The notes: generated by a model not told the origin, from the sequence alone. A stretch of 51,044 nucleotides of DNA from JACQAI01 sp035507915 (GCA_035507915.1 DATJNS010000244.1:1-51044), one strand, 5' to 3'; positions 10,193 through 22,553 are shown, counted from the stretch's first letter. Numbers and translations are program-made.

Positions 10193-11575
10193 ATGATCGA
10201 GCTCCCCGACATGGCAGGCGTGACGGTCGCGGTGCTCGGGCTCGCGCGCTCCGGGCGGGCCGCCGCGCGCGCGCTGGTCGCGAGCGGCGCCGAGGTGCTG
10301 GCGTGGGACGACGCCGCACCGGTGCGTACGGCCGCGGCCGCCGAGAACATCCCGTTGGTCGATCTCTCAGCGATCGACTGGCGTCGGCCGGCCTCGCTGA
10401 TCCTCTCGCCCGGCATTCCGCACAGCTTTCCGGCGCCGCACCCGATCGTCACGCGCGCGCGCGCGGCCGGCTGCGAGGTGATCGGCGACATCGAGCTCCT
10501 GGTGCGCGCGCGGCGCGACTGCGCCTATGTCGGCGTCACCGGCACCAACGGCAAGTCGACCACGACCGCGCTGGTCGGCCACATCCTCGCCGGCGCCGGG
10601 CGCGCGGTGCAGATCGGCGGCAACCTGGGGACGCCGGTGCTGACGCTCCAACCGCTCGGCGCCGACGGCGTCTACGTGCTCGAGATGTCGTCCTACCAGC
10701 TCGAGTTGACCCCCTCGGCATCGTTCGACGTCGCGGTGCTACTCAACATCTCGCCCGATCATCTCGACCGCCACGGCGGCATGGACGGTTACGTCGCCGC
10801 CAAACGGTACATCTTCGCCGGCCAGACGAGCGGCTCGATCGCCGTGATCGGGGTCGACGACGCGCTGACGCGCGCGATCGCCGGCGATCTCGCCGCCGCC
10901 GGCGCGCAGACCGTGCGAGCGATCTCGGGCGAACATGCCGTCGCGGGCGGCGTCTACGTGCGCGACGGCGTGCTGATCGACGACGACGAGGGACGCGGCG
11001 CGGCCGTGATGAACCTCGCGGACGTGGCGAGCCTGCCCGGCCGCCACAACCACCAGAACGCCGCGGCGTCGTACGCGACCGCGCGCGCGCTCGGGCTCGA
11101 CCGCGCGACGATCGCCGCCGGCATCGCGAGCTTCCCCGGCCTCGCCCATCGCCAGGAGCGCGTCGCCGAGATCGACGGCATCCGCTTCATCAACGACTCC
11201 AAGGCGACCAACGCCGACGCCGCGGCGCGTGCGCTCGGCTGCTACACGGCGATCTACTGGATCGCCGGCGGCGTCGCCAAGGCGGGCGGCATCACGGCGC
11301 TCGCGGGCTTCTTCGCGCGCATCCGCCACGCCTACCTGATCGGCGAGGCCGCCGAGGCGTTCGCGACGACCCTGGGCGATCGCGTGCCGCACACCGTCGT
11401 CGGCGATCTGTCCGCCGCGGTCGCCGCGGCGTTCGCCGACGCGCGGGCGGAGCGCGCGCCCGACGCGGTCGTGCTGCTCTCGCCGGCCTGCGCCTCGTTC
11501 GACCAGTACGCCAACTTCGAGGCGCGCGGCGACCACTTCCGCCGGCTCGTCGAAGCCCTGCCGAGGGCCGCATGA
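10193..11575 (+). CDS. murD: UDP-MurNAc-L-alanine-D-glutamate ligase MurD
   Basis: A protein of 460 residues that adds D-glutamate to UDP-MurNAc-L-Ala. The N-terminal domain begins VTVAVLGLARSGRAAA. The ATP site is GTNGKST at 117-123, followed by GGNLGTPVL and VLEMSSYQLE, which are typical of MurD. NISPDHLDRHG and FINDSKATNADAA lie in the central and C-terminal domains. Its TGA overlaps the ftsW ATG (ATGA). Confidence 0.96.
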   Translation: MIELPDMAGVTVAVLGLARSGRAAARALVASGAEVLAWDDAAPVRTAAAAENIPLVDLSAIDWRRPASLILSPGIPHSFPAPHPIVTRARAAGCEVIGDIELLVRARRDCAYVGVTGTNGKSTTTALVGHILAGAGRAVQIGGNLGTPVLTLQPLGADGVYVLEMSSYQLELTPSASFDVAVLLNISPDHLDRHGGMDGYVAAKRYIFAGQTSGSIAVIGVDDALTRAIAGDLAAAGAQTVRAISGEHAVAGGVYVRDGVLIDDDEGRGAAVMNLADVASLPGRHNHQNAAASYATARALGLDRATIAAGIASFPGLAHRQERVAEIDGIRFINDSKATNADAAARALGCYTAIYWIAGGVAKAGGITALAGFFARIRHAYLIGEAAEAFATTLGDRVPHTVVGDLSAAVAAAFADARAERAPDAVVLLSPACASFDQYANFEARGDHFRRLVEALPRAA

Positions 11576-12693
11576 CGACGTTCGCGCGCACCGACACGAG
11601 CGTCATCGGCCGGTGGTGGTGGACGGTCGACCGGTGGACCCTCACCGCGCTCGCCTGCATCATCGGCATCGGCGCGGTCCTGATCCTCGCGGCCTCGCCG
11701 GCGGTCGCGACGCGCATCCATCTCGACAGCTATCATTTCGTGAAGCGGCAGATCGCGATGCTGCCGCCGGCGTTCGCGATCATGTTCGGCATGTCGCTGC
11801 TGTCGCCGGTCGCGATCCGGCGCTTCGCCACCATCGCCATGCCGATCGGGCTGATGCTGCTCGCGGTGACCCTGGTCGTCGGCGCCGAGATCAAGGGCGC
11901 GCGGCGCTGGGTCTCGCTCGGCGGCTTCTCGCTGCAGCCGTCGGAGTTCGTCAAGCCGTGTTTCGCGGTGTTCACCGCCTGGATGTTCTCCGAGCAGCGC
12001 AAGGGCACCGGGGTGCCCGGCAACCTGATCGCGATCGTGCTCTATGTCGTCGTCATCGCGCTCCTGCTTGCCCAGCCCGACCTCGGCATGGCGGTCGTGG
12101 TGTCGGCGATGTGGTTCGCCCAGTTCTTCCTCGCCGGCCTGCCGATGTTCCTGGTGGTGGCGTTCGCGCTGTCCGGAGCGTTCGGCCTGGTCGGCGCCTA
12201 CTTCACGTTCCCCCACGTCGCCAGTCGCATCGATCGCTTCCTCGATCCCGCCTCGGGCGACAGCTTCCAGGTCGAGCGCAGCATGGAGGCGTTCATCAAC
12301 GGCGGCCTGTGGGGGCGCGGACCCGGCGAGGGCACGATCAAGTCGGTGATCCCCGACGCGCACGCCGACTTCATCTTCGCGGTGGCCGGCGAGGAGTTCG
12401 GGCTGTTCGCCTGCCTGATCATCGTCTCCCTGTTCGCCTTCGTGGTGCTGCGCGGCTTCGGCCGGCTGCTGCACGAGACCAACCTGTTCGTGCTGCTCGC
12501 GGGCACCGGGCTTCTGGTGCAGTTCGGCCTGCAGGCGATCATCAACATGGCCTCGACGCTGCACATGATGCCGACCAAGGGCATGACCCTGCCGTTCATC
12601 AGCTACGGCGGTTCGTCCCTGCTCGCGCTCGCCATGGGCATGGGCATGCTGCTGGCGCTGACGCGCCGCCGCTACGGCGGAGGCGACCTGTGA
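11572..12693 (+). CDS. ftsW: Septal peptidoglycan polymerase FtsW
   Basis: A SEDS-family membrane protein of 373 residues with about ten hydrophobic segments. With FtsI it polymerises septal glycan strands from lipid II. Motifs include KGARRWVSLGGFSLQPSE, LLLAQPDLGMAVV, the periplasmic loop segment DAHADFIFAVAGEEFG, and PFISYGGSS near the C-terminus. ATG 11572 overlaps the murD stop. The stop overlaps the murG GTG start by four bases. Confidence 0.96.
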   Translation: MTTFARTDTSVIGRWWWTVDRWTLTALACIIGIGAVLILAASPAVATRIHLDSYHFVKRQIAMLPPAFAIMFGMSLLSPVAIRRFATIAMPIGLMLLAVTLVVGAEIKGARRWVSLGGFSLQPSEFVKPCFAVFTAWMFSEQRKGTGVPGNLIAIVLYVVVIALLLAQPDLGMAVVVSAMWFAQFFLAGLPMFLVVAFALSGAFGLVGAYFTFPHVASRIDRFLDPASGDSFQVERSMEAFINGGLWGRGPGEGTIKSVIPDAHADFIFAVAGEEFGLFACLIIVSLFAFVVLRGFGRLLHETNLFVLLAGTGLLVQFGLQAIINMASTLHMMPTKGMTLPFISYGGSSLLALAMGMGMLLALTRRRYGGGDL

Positions 12694-13807
12694 CGCCGAA
12701 CGCCGCGATCCCGACGACGCGACCGATCGTGCTCGCCGCCGGCGGCACCGGCGGCCACATGTTCCCGGCCGAGGCGCTGGCGCAGGAGCTGCTCGCGCGC
12801 GGCTGCCACGTGGTGCTGATCACCGATCGACGCGGCGGCGCGTTCGGCGGCCGGCTCGACGCCGTCGCGGTGCGCCGCGTGCATGCCGCGGGCGTGCTCG
12901 GCAAGTCCGCCCGCGAGCGTCTCAAGGCCGGCTTCCTGCTCGCGGTCGGGCTCATCCAGGCGCTCTGGCTCTTGATGCGGCTGCGGCCGGCCGCGGTCGT
13001 CGGGTTCGGCGGTTACGCCTCGGTGCCGGCCGTGCTGGCGGCCCGTCGGATCGGCGTGCCGACCGTGCTGCACGAGCAGAACGCGGTGCTCGGCCGCGCC
13101 AACCGCCTGCTCGCGCCGCGCGCGCGCACGCTCGCGCTGGCGTTCGCCGAGACGCACGGCGTGCGCGACGCCGATCGCGCCAAGACGGTCCATACCGGCA
13201 ATCCGGTGCGCGCCGCGGTGCTGGCGCTGACGACGCGCAGCTACGTCGCGCCGGAGCCCGGCGGCGCGCTCAGGCTCTTGATCACCGGCGGCAGCCAGGG
13301 CGCGCGCGTGTTCGCCGAGATCGTGCCGCCGGCGGTCGCCAGCCTGCCGATGGACATGCGCGCGCGGCTCGAGGTCAACCACCAGTGCCGGCCCGAGGAC
13401 ATCGAGCGCACCGCGCTGGTCTACAGCGACGCCGGGGTGCGCTACGAAGTCTCGGCGTTCTTCAACGACATGCCGCAGCGCCTGGCGCGCGCGCATCTCG
13501 GCATCTGCCGCGCCGGCGCCTCGACGATCGCCGAGCTCACGGTCGCCGGCCTGCCCGCCCTCCTGGTGCCGCTGCCGAGCGCGGCCGACGACCATCAGAC
13601 GGTCAATGCGCGCTTCTGCGAGGCCGCCGGCGCCGCCTGGATGATCGTGCAGAGCGAGTTCACCGCGCCGACCCTGGCGCGACGGCTGTTCGAGCTGCTG
13701 CGCAGCCCCGAGCGGCTCGCCGCCGCGGCGCGCGCGGCGCGCGATGCCGCGGTGCCCGACGCCGCCCGCCGGCTCGCCGACGTCGTCCAGCTCGCGGGAG
13801 CCGCCGC

Positions 13808-13811
<4 letters not shown>
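12690..13811 (+). CDS. murG: UDP-GlcNAc:lipid I N-acetylglucosaminyltransferase MurG
   Basis: A peripheral membrane GT28 enzyme of 373 residues that converts lipid I to lipid II. The N-terminal glycine-rich loop GGTGGH is at 18-23. GFGGYASVPAVLAA and LHEQNAVLGRANRLL follow in the acceptor domain. GGSQGAR and the donor-site region CRAGASTIAEL are in the C-terminal half. The GTG start is set by its four-base overlap with ftsW and by the usual distance to the glycine loop. It overlaps murC by ATGA. Confidence 0.96.
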
Positions 13812-16175
<2,364 letters not shown>

Positions 16176-16179
<4 letters not shown>

Positions 16180-17138
16180 GCGCGAACAACGGCACGGCCG
16201 GCGGGGCGCGCAAGCGCGTGCTGGTCCTGATGGGCGGCTGGTCGGCCGAGCGCGAGGTCTCGCTGTCGAGCGGCGCCGAGGTGGCACGCGCGCTGATCGA
16301 ACACGGCTACCGCGTCGACACGCTCGACGTGACGCGCGACGTCGGCCGCCTGATGGCCGCGCTGTCGCCGAAACCCGACGTCGTGTTCAACGCGCTGCAC
16401 GGCAAAGGCGGCGAGGACGGTACGATCCAGGGTCTGCTCGACCTCCTGGAGATCCCCTACACCCACTCGGGCGTGCTCGCCTCGGCCCTGGCGATGGACA
16501 AGCCGGCGGCCAAGCAGGCGTTCGTCGCCGCGGGCCTGCGCTGCCCCGAGGGCATCGTGGTGCCGCGCGAGGTGCTGCTGCGCGGCGACGTGATGTCCCG
16601 GCCCTACGTCGTCAAGCCGCCGGCCGAAGGCTCGAGCGTCGGCGTGCGCATCGTGCGCGAGCACGACAACGCCCAGCCGTTCGACGGCGAGAGCTGGCGA
16701 TTCGGCGAGGAGGTGCTGGTCGAGCGTTACATTCCGGGCCGCGAGATCACGGTTGCGGTGCTCGGCGAGCCTACCGGTCCGCGCGCACTCGGCGCCCTCG
16801 AGATCCGCCCGCGCGGCGGCTTCTACGACTACACGGCGAAGTACACCGACGGCCAGGCCGCGCACCTGATGCCGGCGCCGCTGGCGCCCGCGGTCTACGA
16901 CGAGGCGCTGCGCATCGCCGAGACCGCGCATCGCGAGCTCGGCTGTCGCGGCGTCAGCCGCGCCGACCTGCGCTACGACGACACAAGGGGCGAGCCCGGG
17001 CTGCTCTATCTGCTCGAGGTCAATACCCAGCCGGGGATGACGCCGCTGTCGCTGGTGCCCGAGATCGCCGCGGCGGCTGGGATCGCATTTCCGCAGCTGG
17101 TCGCTTGGATGGTGGAGAACGCCGCATGGGGAACCTGA
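16176..17138 (+). CDS. ddl: D-alanine-D-alanine ligase
   Basis: An ATP-grasp enzyme of 320 residues that makes D-Ala-D-Ala for MurF. The N-terminus has LMGGWSAEREVSLSSG. HGKGGEDGTIQGLLDLLEIP follows, and KPPAEGSSVGV lies in the ATP-grasp domain. The metal- and substrate-binding end is EVNTQPGMTPLSL. It is the DdlB position inside the dcw cluster. ftsQ starts inside its last 13 bases. Confidence 0.96.
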
Positions 17139-18055
17139 CCCTGCGCGCCGAGCCGGGCCCGGAGCGCGGGTCCGGGCGGAGCGGCCGCACCAAGCTGCCG
17201 GTGCGGGTGACGCGCCCGCGCCGGCGCGGGCTGTCCGCGTGGCTCGGGCGCCGCATGCGCATCGTGCTGATTGGTGCCCTCGCGCTCGTGCTGGTCGGCG
17301 GCAGCGCCGTCTTGGTGCGCGCGAGCGGCGGACCGTTGGGGCTGTTCGCCGCGGTCGGCGACGGCGCGCTGGCGGCGACCGGCGCGCTCGGCCTCAAGGT
17401 CCGCGAGATCCTGGTCGAGGGTCGCAACCGCGTCCCGGCGCCGACCGTCATGGCGACGCTCGGCCTGCGCCGCGGAGCGCCGATTCTCGGCGTCGGCGTC
17501 GACGCGCTGCGCACGCAGCTCGAGGCGATCCCCTGGGTCGAGAGCGCGGTCGTCGAGCGGCGCCTGCCCGACACCATCTACGTGCGCCTGACCGAGCGCC
17601 AACCGCTCGCGCTCTGGCAGCACGACGGGCACTTCTCGGTGATCGACGCCAAGGGCGTGGTGGTCCAGGACGACGTCGGCGAGTTCGCCCACCTGCCGAT
17701 CGTGGTGGGCGACGACGCGCCGGCGCATGCCGAGGCGTTGCTGTTGCTGCTCGCCACCGAGCCCGACCTGCAGAAGCGCGTCGCCGCCGCGATCCGGGTC
17801 GGCGGCCGCCGCTGGAACCTCAAGCTCGACAACGGCATCGACGTGCGCCTGCCCGAGGACGACGCGGCATCCGCCTGGTCGCGCCTCGCCGAGCTCGAGC
17901 GCGACCACCAGCTGCTGTCGCGCGACGTGGTCGCGGTCGACTTGCGGCTGCCCGACCGCCTGATCGTGCGCGTCGGCGCCGATGTGGCGCCGGGTCCGGC
18001 CCCGTCATCCATGCCTTCGCGCGACCATCAAACTCGGAGACCCGTCGGCCGATGA
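17126..18055 (+). CDS. ftsQ: Cell division protein FtsQ
   Basis: A bitopic membrane protein of 309 residues. It has a basic, Arg/Gly-rich cytoplasmic tail, a membrane segment at about 46-63, a POTRA domain (VREILVEGRNRVPAPTVMA onward) and the FtsQ domain (LPDTIYVRLTERQPLALW, then FSVIDAKGVVV). It recruits FtsL and FtsB. ATG 17126 has GGAG upstream and overlaps ddl; a TTG seven codons earlier is less likely. The stop overlaps the ftsA ATG by four bases. Confidence 0.93.
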   Translation: MGNLTLRAEPGPERGSGRSGRTKLPVRVTRPRRRGLSAWLGRRMRIVLIGALALVLVGGSAVLVRASGGPLGLFAAVGDGALAATGALGLKVREILVEGRNRVPAPTVMATLGLRRGAPILGVGVDALRTQLEAIPWVESAVVERRLPDTIYVRLTERQPLALWQHDGHFSVIDAKGVVVQDDVGEFAHLPIVVGDDAPAHAEALLLLLATEPDLQKRVAAAIRVGGRRWNLKLDNGIDVRLPEDDAASAWSRLAELERDHQLLSRDVVAVDLRLPDRLIVRVGADVAPGPAPSSMPSRDHQTRRPVGR

Positions 18056-19302
18056 GGAAATCCTCGCTTGCCCGCAACGGCATCGTCGCCGCGCTCGATG
18101 TCGGCACGACCAAGACCTGCTGTTTCATCGCCCGGGTCGAGGACGGCAGCGCACGGCTGATCGGCGTCGGCCATCAGGCCTCGCGCGGCATGAAGACCGG
18201 CGGCGTGATCGATCTCGACGCCGCCCAGCAGGCGATCCTCAACGCGGTGCACGCGGCCGAGCAGATGGCCGGCGAGACGGTCGAGGGCGTGATCGTCAAC
18301 CTGTCGGGCGGCAACCCGTCGTCGCGCACCTCGGTCCACGAAATCGCGGTCGGCGGCCACGAGATCGGCGACGTCGACATCCGCAAGGTGCACGACCAGG
18401 GCCGTCAGGTCGGCGACGTCGCCGACCGCACGAACCTGCACGCGATCCCGGTCGGCTACTCGATCGACGGCAGCCGGGGCATCCGCGATCCGCGCGGCAT
18501 GTACGGCCAGCGCCTCGGCGTGCACGTGCACGTCATTTCCGCGACCACCTCGGCGATCCGCAATCTGGTGACGTCGGTCGCCCGGTGCCATCTCGACGTG
18601 CACGCCGTCGTGGTGTCGCCCTACGCCGCCGGGATGGCGGCGCTGGTCGATGACGAGCGCGACCTCGGCGTGACCTTGATCGACATGGGCGGCGGCACCA
18701 CCACGATCGCCGTCTTCTTCGACGGCCAAGTCGTCTACATCGACAGCGTGCCGATCGGCGGCCAGCACATCACCAGCGACATCGCACGCGGCCTGTCGAC
18801 CCCGCTGTTCCATGCCGAGCGCATGAAAACGCTCTACGGCAGCGCGCTCGCCTCGGCATCCGACGAGCGCGAGATGATCGACGTGCCGCTGGTCGGCGAG
18901 GAGAGCCACCCGCACGCCAATCCGGTGCCGAAATCGATCCTGACCGGCGTGATCCAGCCGCGCGTCGAGGAGACCTTCGAGCTCGTGCGCTCGCGCCTCG
19001 AGGCGAGCGGCTTCGACAATCTGGCCGGGCGTCGGGTCGTGCTGACCGGCGGCGCCTCGCAGCTTTCGGGTGTGCGCGACCTGGCCGCGCTGATTCTCGA
19101 CAAGCAGGTGCGCATGGGCAAGCCGATGCGCGTCCACGGCCTCGCCGACGCGGTCGCCGGCCCGGCGTTCGCGACCTGCGCCGGCCTTCTCGTGCACGCC
19201 CTTCTGCCGGCCGGCGAGCCGATCCGCCGCCGGCGCAGCGAGACCGCGGCGGCTGCCGGGCTCTTCGGCCGCCTGGGACTGTGGCTCAAGGAGAATTTCT
19301 GA
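18052..19302 (+). CDS. ftsA: Cell division protein FtsA
   Basis: An actin-like ATPase of 416 residues that tethers FtsZ to the membrane. The phosphate-1 loop ALDVGTTKTCCFIA is near residue 15, and the phosphate-2 loop LIDMGGGTTTIAVF is in the middle. VVLTGGASQLSGV forms the adenosine region. The C-terminus, GLFGRLGLWLKENF, is the expected amphipathic membrane-targeting helix. ftsZ follows after a 35-base gap. Confidence 0.96.
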   Translation: MRKSSLARNGIVAALDVGTTKTCCFIARVEDGSARLIGVGHQASRGMKTGGVIDLDAAQQAILNAVHAAEQMAGETVEGVIVNLSGGNPSSRTSVHEIAVGGHEIGDVDIRKVHDQGRQVGDVADRTNLHAIPVGYSIDGSRGIRDPRGMYGQRLGVHVHVISATTSAIRNLVTSVARCHLDVHAVVVSPYAAGMAALVDDERDLGVTLIDMGGGTTTIAVFFDGQVVYIDSVPIGGQHITSDIARGLSTPLFHAERMKTLYGSALASASDEREMIDVPLVGEESHPHANPVPKSILTGVIQPRVEETFELVRSRLEASGFDNLAGRRVVLTGGASQLSGVRDLAALILDKQVRMGKPMRVHGLADAVAGPAFATCAGLLVHALLPAGEPIRRRRSETAAAAGLFGRLGLWLKENF

Positions 19303-19337
19303 GGGTGCCCAACCGATAAACGAGCGGAGGTAAGACA

Positions 19338-21200
19338 ATGGCTATCGCACTCAGCGTACCCAACCCAACGGAGCCGGAGCTTCGACCGCGCATCACGGTC
19401 GTGGGCGTCGGCGGCGCCGGCGGCAACGCCGTCAGCAACATGATCCGGTCCAACCTCGAAGGCGTCGACTTCGTGGTGACCAACACCGATGCCCAGGCGC
19501 TGGCCCAGAATCTGGCCGAGCGGCGCATCCAGCTCGGCACGTCGATCACGCGCGGGCTCGGCGCCGGTTCCCGGCCCGAGGTCGGGCGCGCCGCCGCCGA
19601 GGAGGTGATCGAGGAGATCCTTTCGCAGCTCCAGGGCTCGAACATGGTGTTCATCACCGCGGGCATGGGAGGCGGCACCGGCACCGGCGCCGCTCCGGTG
19701 ATCGCGCGCGCCGCGCGCGAGCACGGCATCCTGACCGTCGGCGTGATCACCAAGCCGTTCCAGTTCGAGGGCGCCCACCGCATGCGCATCGCCGAGGCGG
19801 GCATCCAGGACCTGCAGCAATATGTCGACACGCTCATCGTCATCCCGAACCAAAATCTGTTTCGGGTCGCCAACGAGCGCACCACCTTCGCCGACGCCTT
19901 CAAGATGGCCGACGACGTGCTCGCCTCCGGCGTGCGCGGCGTGACCGACCTGATGGTGATGCCCGGCCTGATCAACCTCGACTTCGCGGACATCCGCGCG
20001 GTCATGGGCGAGATGGGCAAGGCGATGATGGGCACCGGCGAGGCCGCCGGCGACCGGCGCGCGCTCGACGCCGCCGAAGCCGCGATCTCGAACCCGCTGC
20101 TCGAGGACACCTCGATGAAGGGTGCCCGCGGCATGCTGATCAACATCACGGGCGGCCTCGACATGACGCTGTTCGAGGTCGACGAGGCGGCCAACCGCAT
20201 CCGCGACGAGGTAGATCCCGACGCCAACATCATCTTCGGCTCGACCTTCGATGCGACGATGGAAGGCCGCATGCGGGTGTCGGTGGTGGCGACCGGCATC
20301 GAGAGCGAAGTCGGCGTCGGCATCGAGCCCAAGCGTCCGGCGATCAGCCTGGTGGCCGAGCGCGGCCGCCCGGCGTTCGCGCCGACGGCGCCCGGCCGCG
20401 CCGAAGCGGTCGCGGCGCCGACGATGGCGCCCGCGATGGCACCGACCATGACGACGGCGGCACCCACGGTCGGCGCGCCGCACGCCACGGTCGCGCCGAT
20501 GCAGCAAGGCGCTTACGCCGTCACGCCGGCCGTCGCGCAAGCCGCCCCCGCGGCGCCGCGCTACGACACCGCGCCCACGGCGCAGCCGCGGTACGAGACC
20601 CACGGCGCGGCCGCGGTCGCGACCGAGGTGCAGAACGCGGCCCAGACCATGGCACGGCCGGCGCTCAAGCCGGAGGCCCCGACCAGGCCCATGCCGGCGC
20701 CGCCGGTCGCCGCCGCCGACGGGCCCTTCATCGCGCCGCGGCCGGTCGATCCCGGCCTGCCGCCCGCCTCGTCCCTGGCAGCGGCCCAGGTGACGCGCGC
20801 CGACGTGTTCGCCGAGGCGGCCTACGCCAACGCGGGCGGTCGCGCTCCCGCGGCACCCGAACCCGCACCGGTCGCCCCCGCGGCGCCACGCGCAGCCGCG
20901 CCGAGCGCCCCCGAGGCTCCAGCGGAGACCGTGGCCCAGAAACCGGCCGAGAAACCCCTCGAGCGGCCGGCCGAGAAGCCGCGCGCACCGTCGCTCTTCG
21001 AGCGCGTCACCGGCGCCGCCCGCGGGCGCAGCAAGCCGGCCACCGAGCCGACCTTGCGGGCCGCGCCGGCCGCCGTCCCGTCCCAGCCGAACCCACAAGC
21101 CAGCCTGGGCGCGGTCGACCCGGGCGAGCGGTCGGTCCCGAGCCAGGCGACCGACGACCTGCTCGACATCCCGGCCTTCCTGCGCCGGCAGGCCAACTGA
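19338..21200 (+). CDS. ftsZ: Cell division protein FtsZ with long C-terminal linker
   Basis: A tubulin-like GTPase of 620 residues that forms the division ring. The N-terminal domain shows VGVGGAGGNAVSNM and the tubulin signature GGGTGTG at 111-117. The T7-loop region NLDFADIRAVM is the catalytic contact to the next subunit. After about residue 320 comes a linker of roughly 280 residues rich in Pro, Ala and Thr. It ends with the conserved peptide LLDIPAFLRRQ that binds FtsA and other partners. E. coli FtsZ has 383 residues; long linkers are typical of alphaproteobacteria. CGGAGGT lies 13 bases before the ATG, a strong ribosome site. Confidence 0.97.
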   Translation: MAIALSVPNPTEPELRPRITVVGVGGAGGNAVSNMIRSNLEGVDFVVTNTDAQALAQNLAERRIQLGTSITRGLGAGSRPEVGRAAAEEVIEEILSQLQGSNMVFITAGMGGGTGTGAAPVIARAAREHGILTVGVITKPFQFEGAHRMRIAEAGIQDLQQYVDTLIVIPNQNLFRVANERTTFADAFKMADDVLASGVRGVTDLMVMPGLINLDFADIRAVMGEMGKAMMGTGEAAGDRRALDAAEAAISNPLLEDTSMKGARGMLINITGGLDMTLFEVDEAANRIRDEVDPDANIIFGSTFDATMEGRMRVSVVATGIESEVGVGIEPKRPAISLVAERGRPAFAPTAPGRAEAVAAPTMAPAMAPTMTTAAPTVGAPHATVAPMQQGAYAVTPAVAQAAPAAPRYDTAPTAQPRYETHGAAAVATEVQNAAQTMARPALKPEAPTRPMPAPPVAAADGPFIAPRPVDPGLPPASSLAAAQVTRADVFAEAAYANAGGRAPAAPEPAPVAPAAPRAAAPSAPEAPAETVAQKPAEKPLERPAEKPRAPSLFERVTGAARGRSKPATEPTLRAAPAAVPSQPNPQASLGAVDPGERSVPSQATDDLLDIPAFLRRQAN

Positions 21201-21482
21201 CCGAGACCCCGCGTCCCGGTCCCGCCATCGCTTGTCTCCGCTCGCGATGCCGGGACCGGGCCGGCCCTCGACCTGTCCTGCAATTAACTGTTTCGCCGAC
21301 GCCCGGTTGGGTAATTTTCGAACATAGAATGCCGCGATCCGAGCGCTTTTTTGCGCTGCAGCGAAAATCGCTCCTCGAGCCCGGGATTTCGCTGTAACAA
21401 TTTGCAATAAAAGGTGATTTGCCGCCGCAAGGCGCTTTTGTTACTTCCCAGTCACGGCAGGCTGGACAGCATCCGGACCGTC
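21201..21482 (+). other. ftsZ-lpxC intergenic region
   Basis: These 282 bases carry no gene. After the hairpin the region turns A/T-rich (TGCAATTAACTG, TAATTTTCGAACATAGAAT, AACAATTTGCAATAAAAGG), which suggests a separate lpxC promoter. No clear -35/-10 pair can be chosen. Small stem-loops (AGCGC-TTTTTT-GCGCT near 21341) could act in the leader. Confidence 0.5.
21215..21260. terminator. Strong hairpin after ftsZ, without a T-tract
   Basis: CCCGGTCCCG (21215-21224) pairs with CGGGACCGGG (21251-21260). CATCGC (21226-21231) pairs with GCGATG (21244-21249) across one C/C mismatch, leaving a 12-base loop. This marks the end of the dcw operon. The lack of a following T-run means it may only stabilise the 3' end or assist Rho. 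Confidence 0.45.
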
Positions 21483-22517
21483 ATGGGCAATCGTCAAAAC
21501 GGCGTACAGAACAGCACCAAGCACACCGGGCGCGACAGCGCGAACGGGCATGCCGGCGGGACGACCCGGTTGAGCTTGGCGGGTGCGGTGCGTCAACACA
21601 CGCTGAAGGCCCCGGTGCAGTGCAGCGGCGTTGGCCTGCATGGCGGCGCCCCGGTCTCGATGACCCTGCTCCCCGCGCCAGCCGACCACGGCATCGTGTT
21701 CCGGCGCACCGACGTCGGCGCGGCCGACGCGTCGGTCCCGGCGCTCTGGCACGCGGTGGTCGAGACGCGCCATTGCACCGTGATCGGCAATCGCGCCGGC
21801 GTCACGGTGTCGACCGTCGAGCACCTGATGGCTGCCTTCGCGGGCGCCGGCATCGACAACGCGCTGGTCACGCTCGACGGGTCCGAAGTGCCGATCATGG
21901 ACGGCAGCGCAGCGCCGTTCATGTTCCTGATCGACTGCGCGGGCTTGGTCGAACAGGACGCGCCGCGGCGCGCCATCAAGGTGTTGAAGCCCGTGATGAT
22001 CGCCGACGGCGGTCGGATCGCCGCGCTCAGCCCGGCGCCGAGCTTCTCGGTCAGCTTCGAGATCGATTTCGACAGCGCGGCGGTGGCGCGCCAGGAGTGC
22101 TTCTTCCAGTTCGGCGGCGGCACATTCAAGGCGGAGATCAGCCGGGCGCGCACATTCGGCTTCCTGCACGAGGTCGACGAGATGCGTGCGGCCGGCCTGG
22201 CGCTCGGCGGCTCGCTGGAGAACGCCGTCGTGGTGTCCGGCAGCCGAGTGCTCAACAAGGACGGGCTGCGCTACGACAACGAATTCGTGCGCCACAAGGT
22301 GCTCGACTGCATCGGTGACCTCTATCTCGCGGGTGCGCCCTTGCTCGGCCATTTCCGCGGCGTGCGGTCGGGCCACCGGTTCAACCATCTGCTCCTCAAG
22401 GCCCTGATGTCGGACCGCCAGGCCTGGAGCTGGACCGACTTGCCGGCCGGCGAGCCGGCGCGCCGGGACCGCGGGCTCAGCCGCCCGATCGCGCCCGAGG
22501 CGCGCAGCGTCGCCTAG
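21483..22517 (+). CDS. lpxC: UDP-3-O-acyl-N-acetylglucosamine deacetylase LpxC
   Basis: The zinc enzyme that commits UDP-acyl-GlcNAc to lipid A. With the ATG at 21483 it has 344 residues. Family residues are visible: His114 in STVEHLMAAF, His271 and Asp275 in HKVLDCIGD (zinc ligands), and His298 in SGHRFNH. A basic, polar N-terminal stretch of about 40 residues precedes the core (LKAPVQCSGVGLHGG). Several upstream in-frame starts exist, so the exact start is uncertain, and no strong ribosome site marks it. The gene follows ftsZ, as in many proteobacteria. Confidence 0.95.
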   Translation: MGNRQNGVQNSTKHTGRDSANGHAGGTTRLSLAGAVRQHTLKAPVQCSGVGLHGGAPVSMTLLPAPADHGIVFRRTDVGAADASVPALWHAVVETRHCTVIGNRAGVTVSTVEHLMAAFAGAGIDNALVTLDGSEVPIMDGSAAPFMFLIDCAGLVEQDAPRRAIKVLKPVMIADGGRIAALSPAPSFSVSFEIDFDSAAVARQECFFQFGGGTFKAEISRARTFGFLHEVDEMRAAGLALGGSLENAVVVSGSRVLNKDGLRYDNEFVRHKVLDCIGDLYLAGAPLLGHFRGVRSGHRFNHLLLKALMSDRQAWSWTDLPAGEPARRDRGLSRPIAPEARSVA

Positions 22518-22553
22518 CTGTCCGGCGCGCCGTCGGTGCGACCGCGACGGACT

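Noticed and set aside
18834..21407. An 857-codon open frame opposite ftsA and ftsZ
   Set aside because: The sequence is low-complexity (Arg/Gly/Asp/His), covers the ftsZ linker complement and shows no recognisable fold. It is a shadow of ftsZ.
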